64,000 nt of DNA, from positions 89,183 through 153,182 of the forward strand of contig CAYUVA010000003.1 of NCBI GenBank assembly GCA_964448115.1, written 5' to 3'. Shown piece by piece: positions 57,659 to 64,000 of this stretch. Numbering within the stretch: position 1 is the first letter of the stretch; each line of letters opens with the position of its first letter. The position numbers and the translations under genes are program-made. Origin of the DNA: CAYUVA01 sp964448115 [NCBI: uncultured bacterium] (GTDB taxonomy: Bacteria; CAYUVA01). The notes under the pieces were generated by a model. It saw only the letters and a program-made list of their open reading frames with translations, was not told the DNA's origin and ran no database searches.

Positions 57659-60600
57659 TCATTCCTTGACATTTATCAGTTCCACATCGAGAGCCAGGCT
57701 TTTTAGCTCCCTGATGAGTACATTGAATGACTCCGGCACTCCAGCCTCGAATCTGCCGGTATTCTTAACGATAGCTTGATATATTCTGGTTCTGCCTTCC
57801 ACATCATCGGACTTGACGGTCAATATCTCCTGGAGCGTGTAGGCGGCGCCGTAGGCTTCAAGCGCCCAGACCTCCATCTCTCCGAAGCGTTGTCCACCGA
57901 ACTGAGCCTTGCCCCCAAGCGGTTGCTGGGTTACCAAGGAGTAAGGTCCCGTGGAGCGGGCATGGATCTTATCCTCGACCAGATGGTTGAGCTTCATCAT
58001 GTACATGTAACCGACGGTTACCTTCATATCGAAAGGCTGACCGGTTCTGCCATCATATAATATGGACTGCCCGGTGGGTGATAAACCAGCCTTTACAAGA
58101 AGCTGCTTAATATCATCTTCCTTAGCGCCATCGAAGACCGGGCTAGCGAATTTGAGCCCTAGTGCCGCGCCTGCCATGCCGAGATGGCACTCCAGGATCT
58201 GCCCCACATTCATCCTCGAGGGAACTCCCAATGGATTCAATACGAGATCTACTGGCGTGCCATCGGGCAGATAGGGCATATCCTCGACGGGAACTATCTT
58301 GGCGAGCACGCCCTTGTTGCCGTGGCGTCCAGCCATCTTATCCCCGACCTGGAGCTTCCGCTTCATGGCTACATAGACCTTGACCATCTTTATGACACCA
58401 GGCGGTAGGTCATCGCCGCCACCTATCTTGGATACTCGTTCCTTGAAAATGGAATCTATGTACTTGGTTCTCTCGGTTACCTGTTTATCAAGCCTCTGGA
58501 TCTGCTTCTTCCTCTCCAGGTTTCCCTTGAATTCTATATGTAGCAGGTTCTCATAGCTTAGATTCTCAAGGGCTTTGGCGGTGATCTTCTTGCCCTTGGC
58601 TATAAGAACAGAACCATCCTCAGCTTGGACATCAGAGGCTGCCTGCAAGCCATTGAGCAGCTCAATCATTCTTTTCTTAGCCTCACGATGAATGATGCCT
58701 ATCTGGTCGAGACGGTCTCTGGTGTATCTTTCGACCAATGCATCCTCGATCTCTTGAGTCCGGTAGTCTTTGGACACATCCTTTCTGCAAAAGACCTTGA
58801 CATCTATCACGACTCCATCGATTCCTGGTGGAGTCTTCAGCGAGGCATCCTTAACATCTCCTGCTTTTTCACCGAAGATTGCTCTAAGCAGCTTCTCTTC
58901 AGGGGTTAGTTGACTTTCGCCCTTTGGAGTGATCTTTCCAACCAGGATATCACCAGGTTTGACCATGGCTCCGATCCTGACCACGCCGCTTTCATCCAGG
59001 TTACGCAGCTTCTCCTCGCTGGCATTGGGGATATCTCTCGTAATCTCCTCCTTGCCTAGCTTGGTCTCTCTGGCTTCGATATTGAATTCCTCGATGTGTA
59101 TAGAGGTGTATTTGTCTTCCTGAACCACGCGCTCGCTGATCAGTATGGCATCCTCGTAGTTGTATCCCCCCCAGGGCATGAAGGCGGTTAGTATATTCTG
59201 CCCCAGAGCTAACTCGCCGTGGTCGGTAGCGGGACCATCAGCGATCACCTCTCCTCGTTTAACGCGATCCCCTCGTTTAACGATCGGTTTTTGATTTATG
59301 CATGTATTCTGATTGGATCGCCTGAACTTGACAAGGTCGTAGATATCGACCGCCAGGGCACCATCATTCTCCTCGTCCTCATCTGCCCTAATAATGATCC
59401 TCTCCGAGGTAGCGCTCTCTATAATGCCGCTCCTTCTGGCAATAAGGCAAACCCCCGAATCATGAGCAGCCCTGAACTCCATACCGGTTCCTACCAGAGG
59501 GGCGCTCGGTTTCATCAAGGGTACTGCCTGGCGTTGCATATTGGAGCCCATGAGTGCCCGGTTAGCATCATCATGTTCCAAAAACGGGATAAGTGATGTA
59601 GAGACGCTAACCAGTTGTTTAGGAGACACATCCATGTGGGTAACCTCATCGATGCTGGTCATAATAGCCTCGCCACCCTTTCTTACCGATACGCGGTCAA
59701 TAAGGAATCTCCTATCCTTGCCCACTGGTGCATTCGCCTGTGCTATTACCGGTTTCTCCTTCCCGCCAGAATCCTCATCCAGAGCAGACAGGTAAGCAAC
59801 CTTATTGGTTACTTTGCCATCTTCTACGAACCTGTAGGGAGTTTCTATGAAACCTAGCTGGTTAACCCTTGCATAGGTGCTCAAGGAGGTGATCAAGCCG
59901 ACATTGGGTCCTTCGGGGGTCTCTATAGGACATATTCTTCCGTAGTGTGTCGAGTTGACATCCCTGACATCGAAGCCAGCTCTCTCGCGGCTTAGTCCGC
60001 CGGGACCGAGCGCGCTGAGCCTTCGTTTATGGGTCATCTCCGCTAGCGGATTGGTCTGATCCAAGAACTGGGAAAGCTGTGAGGAGCCGAAGAACTCCTT
60101 TAGCGTCGCCGTGATCGGCTTGGCGTTTATCAGATCGTAAGGCATCGAGGTCGAGATATCCTGGATATTCATTCGTTCCTTTATCGCCTTTTCGATACGC
60201 ACCAAGCCGATGCGAAGTTGGTTCTCCAGAAGCTCTCCAACCGTGCGAACCCGCCTGTTTCCCAGATGATCGATATCGTCTATTCCTTCCTTGGCTGGGA
60301 TGCTGCCGGTCTTGAGTCTCAGCAAGTACCTGATCGTCTCGAAGATATCCTCGGGACGAAGCACCCTATCCTCGACATGGGGACTAAGATTGAGCTTCCG
60401 ATTCATCTTCATGCGTCCCACCCTTGACAGGTCAAAGGTTCTAGGATCGAAGAATAGTCGGTTAAACAGGGATCTTGCGCTCTCTTCGGTGAGGGGGTCG
60501 CCGGGTCTTAGTATCCGATATATCTCTCTCTGTGCCTCGATCTTGCTTTTGCTTTTATCCTTCTTCAGGGTTTCTCTGAGCGATTCACCGACGCTCGATT

Positions 60601-61879
60601 TATCGAGGATGATCTGAAAGCTCTGAATATTGGACTCCGTGATCCGCTCAAAGACAGTATCGGTGATCTCCGTGTTGGCGGTCAGGATTATCTCATCGGT
60701 CTCGGGATGGAATATATCCTTTGCCAGGATCTTGCCCAAGAGTTCGCTCTTTGGTACCTCGAACTCCTCGACATTCTTTTTACGAATATTGTTTAGCATA
60801 TAGGTTGATATCTTCTTGCCTGCCTCGATCAGGATCCCACCTGTTGAATCTAGGATATTAGTATTAAAGGTCTCTCCTTTTAGCTTGTCGTTCACCTTGC
60901 GATAGTATCTATCCCCTCTTATCTCGATGCGATCAGATTCATAGAAGATATCCAGGATCTCCTCGGTGGTGTTCATTCCTAGCGCTCGGATGATGACCGT
61001 GGCAGGAAGTTTTCGCTTGCGATCTATGCGCACATGTAGGATATCGCTGCTGTCGAACTCGAATTCCAGCCAGGAGCCACGATAAGGTACTATGCGTGCA
61101 GAATAGATGATCTTGGCACCAGTGGCTGTCTTCATCTTCTCCTGGGAGAAGAATACCCCTGGCGAGCGGTGCAACTGGCTAACGATAGCCCTCTCGGTTC
61201 CGTTTATGATAAAGATGCCCTTGTTGCCACAGCGAAGGCGACCATCTACATCGGTATAGATATCGATCATCACCGGCATCTCGCCGAGATAGACCTGTTG
61301 TTCCTTGATATCCCTTATGGAGCGTTCTTCGGTATCCGTATCCACATCCCATGAGATGAGCCTGATAGTAACCTTAAGTGGTATTGCATAGGTTAACCCA
61401 AGATCTTTGCATTCTTCTATGTTGTATTTGGTCTTGAGTGTAACCCTTGAGTTGCACTTGGGGCATCGATGATAGTCAACCTTGGTCTTACACTTTTTGC
61501 ACACCTCCCTTTGTTTTACATTGGGAAGCGAGCTTAATCCGCTCAACTGACCGCATTCACAGCTCCACCTGTGGCGGTACTCAAAGCCCTTGGTATGTCC
61601 GCAGAAGCATTCCCAGTTGCCCAGCTCGTAGTTGACGAACTCCAACGAGGAGGACTTGTTAAAGCTCTCGATAGGAAAGACGCTTAAAAAAGCCTCCTGA
61701 ATGCCTATTTCCTTCCTTTCGTCAGGGGGCACATCAAGCTGGAGAAAGTCCTCAAATGGCTTCTGCTGGATATCCAATAGATAAGGGACATCCATTATGG
61801 TAGGTATCCTACTGAAATCGATCCTGCCGTTGGTGGAGATCTTGCTTGTTACAAGATCACTTCTGGACTCTTCGCTCAT
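57659..61879 (-). CDS. rpoB: RNA polymerase beta subunit with N-terminal Cys-rich insertion
   Basis: The 1406 residues show all beta-subunit landmarks: [20 protein letters not shown], the rifampicin pocket [20 protein letters not shown] then [11 protein letters not shown], and [20 protein letters not shown]. The C-terminal [20 protein letters not shown] and [20 protein letters not shown] are also present. Asp, His and Ser at the usual rifampicin positions are the sensitive type. Between VNYELG and [14 protein letters not shown] (about residues 88-151) an insertion carries eight Cys in CXC, CXC, CX2C, CX2C order, probably two zinc ribbons. A second short insertion (about 14 residues) precedes [10 protein letters not shown]. 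It lies 32 nt after rplL. Confidence 0.98.
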   Translation of the reverse strand: MSEESRSDLVTSKISTNGRIDFSRIPTIMDVPYLLDIQQKPFEDFLQLDVPPDERKEIGIQEAFLSVFPIESFNKSSSLEFVNYELGNWECFCGHTKGFEYRHRWSCECGQLSGLSSLPNVKQREVCKKCKTKVDYHRCPKCNSRVTLKTKYNIEECKDLGLTYAIPLKVTIRLISWDVDTDTEERSIRDIKEQQVYLGEMPVMIDIYTDVDGRLRCGNKGIFIINGTERAIVSQLHRSPGVFFSQEKMKTATGAKIIYSARIVPYRGSWLEFEFDSSDILHVRIDRKRKLPATVIIRALGMNTTEEILDIFYESDRIEIRGDRYYRKVNDKLKGETFNTNILDSTGGILIEAGKKISTYMLNNIRKKNVEEFEVPKSELLGKILAKDIFHPETDEIILTANTEITDTVFERITESNIQSFQIILDKSSVGESLRETLKKDKSKSKIEAQREIYRILRPGDPLTEESARSLFNRLFFDPRTFDLSRVGRMKMNRKLNLSPHVEDRVLRPEDIFETIRYLLRLKTGSIPAKEGIDDIDHLGNRRVRTVGELLENQLRIGLVRIEKAIKERMNIQDISTSMPYDLINAKPITATLKEFFGSSQLSQFLDQTNPLAEMTHKRRLSALGPGGLSRERAGFDVRDVNSTHYGRICPIETPEGPNVGLITSLSTYARVNQLGFIETPYRFVEDGKVTNKVAYLSALDEDSGGKEKPVIAQANAPVGKDRRFLIDRVSVRKGGEAIMTSIDEVTHMDVSPKQLVSVSTSLIPFLEHDDANRALMGSNMQRQAVPLMKPSAPLVGTGMEFRAAHDSGVCLIARRSGIIESATSERIIIRADEDEENDGALAVDIYDLVKFRRSNQNTCINQKPIVKRGDRVKRGEVIADGPATDHGELALGQNILTAFMPWGGYNYEDAILISERVVQEDKYTSIHIEEFNIEARETKLGKEEITRDIPNASEEKLRNLDESGVVRIGAMVKPGDILVGKITPKGESQLTPEEKLLRAIFGEKAGDVKDASLKTPPGIDGVVIDVKVFCRKDVSKDYRTQEIEDALVERYTRDRLDQIGIIHREAKKRMIELLNGLQAASDVQAEDGSVLIAKGKKITAKALENLSYENLLHIEFKGNLERKKQIQRLDKQVTERTKYIDSIFKERVSKIGGGDDLPPGVIKMVKVYVAMKRKLQVGDKMAGRHGNKGVLAKIVPVEDMPYLPDGTPVDLVLNPLGVPSRMNVGQILECHLGMAGAALGLKFASPVFDGAKEDDIKQLLVKAGLSPTGQSILYDGRTGQPFDMKVTVGYMYMMKLNHLVEDKIHARSTGPYSLVTQQPLGGKAQFGGQRFGEMEVWALEAYGAAYTLQEILTVKSDDVEGRTRIYQAIVKNTGRFEAGVPESFNVLIRELKSLALDVELINVKE

Positions 61880-61911
61880 GGAAATGTCCTAATTGGTTGA
61901 TTTTCCTATTA

Positions 61912-62313
61912 TTATTTGATCTCGGTCTTGGCGCCGACTGCCTCTAATTTCTTGGCAATCTCTTGCGCCTGTTCCTTAGTAACGCCTTCCTTGATCACGC
62001 TGGGAACGCCTTCAACCAGTTCCTTGACTTCCTTCAAGCCAAGCCCGGTAACTGCACGAACCTCTTTGAGCACGGCTATCTTCTTGGCTTCGTCATAGGA
62101 TGCCAGGTGAACTGTGAACTCGGTCTGTTCCTCAGCTTTCTCTTCCTCGGCGCCCTCAGCCGGGGCGGCTACAACCGCACCGGCAGCTACCGGGGCTGCC
62201 GCGCTAACGCCATATCTCTCTTCCATCTCCTTGATGAGCTTGGAAAGCTCAAGGACGGTTAGATTATCGATGTATTCAAGGAACTGTTCCTTTGTGATGC
62301 TTGAATCCGACAT
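61912..62313 (-). CDS. rplL: 50S ribosomal protein L7/L12
   Basis: The 133 residues contain the dimerising N-terminal helix region ([20 protein letters not shown]), an Ala/Pro/Glu-rich hinge ([19 protein letters not shown]) and the factor-binding C-terminal domain with [20 protein letters not shown]. It recruits EF-G, EF-Tu and IF2 as the mobile stalk. It lies 58 nt after rplJ, the largest gap in the L10-L12-rpoB stretch. Confidence 0.98.
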   Translation of the reverse strand: MSDSSITKEQFLEYIDNLTVLELSKLIKEMEERYGVSAAAPVAAGAVVAAPAEGAEEEKAEEQTEFTVHLASYDEAKKIAVLKEVRAVTGLGLKEVKELVEGVPSVIKEGVTKEQAQEIAKKLEAVGAKTEIK

Positions 62314-62371
62314 TATTGCCTCCTTAGGATCGCTAAAGTTCGTCTGTTATCTATTGATGCTGATTTCATCA

Positions 62372-62923
62372 CTATTTCTTTTCCTCTTCAGGGCTTGCTT
62401 GATCACCCGTTTGACGATTTTCTTTTATGCCATTGAGGATATTGAGTAATCCTCGAGGTGTTCCGGCTAGTATATTCATCAGCGATGATAAAGGCGCCTG
62501 CATTAACCCGACCAATTGTGCCATAAGTACCTCCCGGGGCTGAGTCTTTGCCAGAGCCTTGATCTCATCTAGTCCGATCAACTCATTACCTAGTATCCCG
62601 CCTCGTATCTCTATGCTTTCCTTTTCCTTCAGGAACTCCAAGGTCTTTTTAGCTATTCCAACCGGGTCTTTATGGGTATAGATAATCGCGGTAGGTCCGC
62701 TTATAAGCTCGGAGAGGGGCGCTACCTGGTGATCGGTTATAGCCCTTTTGGCTAGCCGGTTCTTTACTACCTTAAGATTTCCTTCTCCTTCCCTGAGCAA
62801 ACGGCGGAGATGTTCCAGCTCCTTGACGCTCAGCCCCCGATAGTCCATCACCAGCGCAGCGGCGGCATTAGCTAGCTGCTCCTCTATCTGTTTGGCTTTT
62901 ATTATCTTTGTAGCTCTATCCAC
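62372..62923 (-). CDS. rplJ: 50S ribosomal protein L10
   Basis: The 183 residues include VMDYRGLSVKELEHLRRLLR and VVKNRLAKRAITDHQVAPLS. The long C-terminal helical part (LMQAPLSSLMNILAGTPRGL) binds L7/L12 dimers, and the end is a charged tail. In E. coli L10-L12 represses its mRNA through a long leader. Only 21 nt separate rplA and rplJ here, so no such leader exists. Confidence 0.97.
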   Translation of the reverse strand: MDRATKIIKAKQIEEQLANAAAALVMDYRGLSVKELEHLRRLLREGEGNLKVVKNRLAKRAITDHQVAPLSELISGPTAIIYTHKDPVGIAKKTLEFLKEKESIEIRGGILGNELIGLDEIKALAKTQPREVLMAQLVGLMQAPLSSLMNILAGTPRGLLNILNGIKENRQTGDQASPEEEKK

Positions 62924-62944
62924 TTGGTATCCTCCTTAACATCC

Positions 62945-63649
62945 TTATCGGAACTCGTTGAGTATTGCAGTCGGATCGATCTTTAGTCCCGGTCCCATGG
63001 TCGATGAGATGCTGATGCCCTTTAGGTATCTACCCTTTACGGTTGGGGGTCTCATCTTGATAATGGTCTTGAAAAGCGCCTTACAATTTTCCACCAGCTT
63101 GGCGGTATCGAAAGATTTCTTGCCCACCGGAGCGTGGATAATACCTGCCTTGTCAACCCTGAAGGATATCTGTCCCCTCTTTATCTCCTTGATAGCATTG
63201 CCAATGTTCATATCCAGGGTGCCGGACTTGGGATTAGGCATCATCTTTCTGGGACCTAATATCTTCCCTAGTTTGCTCACCTTGCTCATCACATCAGGGG
63301 TAGCCACCACGATATCGAACTCCAGCCAGCCGCCTTGTATCTTCTCGATGAACTCGTCCAAGCCGACATAGTCTGCTCCGGCTTGTTCAGCCTCGTTTAT
63401 CTTTTCTCCCTGGGTAAGGGCGAGTATCCTCACCGTTTTGCCGGTGCCATGGGGTAATACACAGGTGCCTCTTACTATCTGCTCCGCATGACGAGGATTG
63501 ACTCCTAGCTTCATTGCCACCTCGATGGTCTCATCGAACTTGGCAAAGGAGATCTCCTTGAGCAGTTCAATAGCCTCCTCGAGGTTATATAACCGATTCC
63601 TATCTATCTTTTCTTTTACGGCTCGTATGTTTTTGCTTACGCTTGCCAT
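62945..63649 (-). CDS. rplA: 50S ribosomal protein L1
   Basis: ATG 63649 is preferred (MASVSKNIRAVKEK, 234 residues) because GGAG lies 8 nt before it; an ATG at 63664 adds five residues. The family signature is GKILGPRKMMPNPKSGTLDM. L1 forms the E-site stalk and in many bacteria represses the L11-L1 mRNA. It follows rplK by about 35 nt. Confidence 0.98.
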   Translation of the reverse strand: MASVSKNIRAVKEKIDRNRLYNLEEAIELLKEISFAKFDETIEVAMKLGVNPRHAEQIVRGTCVLPHGTGKTVRILALTQGEKINEAEQAGADYVGLDEFIEKIQGGWLEFDIVVATPDVMSKVSKLGKILGPRKMMPNPKSGTLDMNIGNAIKEIKRGQISFRVDKAGIIHAPVGKKSFDTAKLVENCKALFKTIIKMRPPTVKGRYLKGISISSTMGPGLKIDPTAILNEFR

Positions 63650-63684
63650 GATCGTACACTCCATATTTATCTTAATGTATTACG

Positions 63685-64000
63685 CTACCGGCTCGGTTTT
63701 ACCTCAATTCCCATGCTTTTTGCGGTTCCTTTGATAGTATTTATCGCTGCCTGAAGGTCGTGGCAATTCAAGTCCGGCATCTTGGTCTTAGCGATCTCCT
63801 CGATCTGTTTTTCGGTAACCACTCCCGCCTTGGCGAACTTAGGTTCTGAGGAAGCCTTGGCGATGCCGGCAGCTCTTTTCAATAGCACAGGCACCGGGGG
63901 AGTCTTGGTTATAAACTTGAAGGATTTATCGGAATAGATAGTTATCTCCACCGGGATTATCAAGCCCTCTTTTGCCTGCTCTTGGGTTTTAGCATTAAAA
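63685..64000 (-). CDS. rplK: 50S ribosomal protein L11, N-terminus cut by window edge
   Basis: 105 C-terminal residues are present; the reading frame runs past the window end without a start. It opens [20 protein letters not shown] and continues [20 protein letters not shown], the linker to the rRNA-binding domain where thiostrepton acts, ending [10 protein letters not shown]11 is part of the GTPase-associated centre and stringent-response sensing. Roughly 35-40 N-terminal residues are missing from view. Confidence 0.97.
   Translation of the reverse strand, partial: FNAKTQEQAKEGLIIPVEITIYSDKSFKFITKTPPVPVLLKRAAGIAKASSEPKFAKAGVVTEKQIEEIAKTKMPDLNCHDLQAAINTIKGTAKSMGIEVKPSR

Noticed and set aside
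53233-60617. Plus-strand frames over 100 codons inside rpoB and rpoC
   Set aside because: Opposite-strand shadows of highly conserved genes with no independent evidence.

Overview
The window comes from a Gram-negative bacterium of intermediate G+C content. The envelope genes support this: a LolA-like lipoprotein carrier, an FtsX/LolC-type permease, a UPF0164/PorV-like outer-membrane protein, a DUF3570 protein, several lipoproteins and a very large multiheme cytochrome. The mix (MglA-type GTPase, DUF1844, DUF502, PilS-like kinase, CX4CH/CX2CH cytochrome, Thr/Pro-linker proteins) resembles deltaproteobacteria-like or candidate-phylum anaerobes. I cannot assign a phylum from the sequence alone. 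No tRNA, rRNA, CRISPR array or intact mobile element was seen.

Positions 1-34.4 kb are a mosaic of short operons on both strands. Left edge: the tail of an unidentified (possibly transposase) gene, then a leftward pair, glycosyltransferase and ferredoxin-nitroreductase. 2.2-4.3 kb: a LolA-like protein and permease behind an extended -10 promoter. 4.4-5.7 kb: an alkaline-phosphatase-superfamily enzyme. 5.8-8.3 kb: metK-ahcY, two steps of the activated methyl cycle, behind a consensus-like promoter, then a DUF502 membrane protein. 9.1-14.1 kb (leftward): a cytochrome lipoprotein with 26 candidate haem sites in a repeating six-haem pattern, followed at 15 nt by an 803-residue secreted modular protein. 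14.5-16.2 kb: rpoD with two tandem promoters and a long leader. 16.4-18.1 kb (leftward): DUF1844 and an MglA GTPase with a long acidic tail. 18.3-23.3 kb: an orphan PilS-like kinase, a DUF4266 lipoprotein, a DUF3570 protein, an Ig-like lipoprotein and a DUF512 radical-SAM protein. 23.3-32.5 kb (leftward): three overlapping genes, a 2232-residue modular surface protein, a second phosphodiesterase and a UPF0164/PorV-like outer-membrane protein. 32.7-34.3 kb: a coiled-coil methyltransferase.

From 64 kb down to 34.5 kb runs one uninterrupted leftward array: rplK(partial)-rplA-rplJ-rplL-rpoB-rpoC-rpsL-rpsG-fusA-rpsJ-rplC-rplD-rplW-rplB-rpsS-rplV-rpsC-rplP-rpmC-rpsQ-rplN-rplX-rplE-rpsN-rpsH-rplF-rplR-rpsE-rpmD-rplO-secY-adk-map-infA-rpmJ-rpsM-rpsK-rpsD-rpoA-rplQ. 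It joins the classical beta, str, S10, spc and alpha operons and ends at a strong intrinsic terminator. tuf is absent from its usual place after fusA. RpoB carries an eight-cysteine insertion near its N-terminus.

The most novel material is a pair of paralogous secreted proteins (9114-11525 and 25834-32532). They share the same domain order, separated by Thr/Pro-rich linkers, and end in the same approximately 100-residue domain. One is coupled to the multiheme cytochrome and the other to a phosphodiesterase and a PorV-like barrel. I infer a surface display or assembly system; this is not proven.
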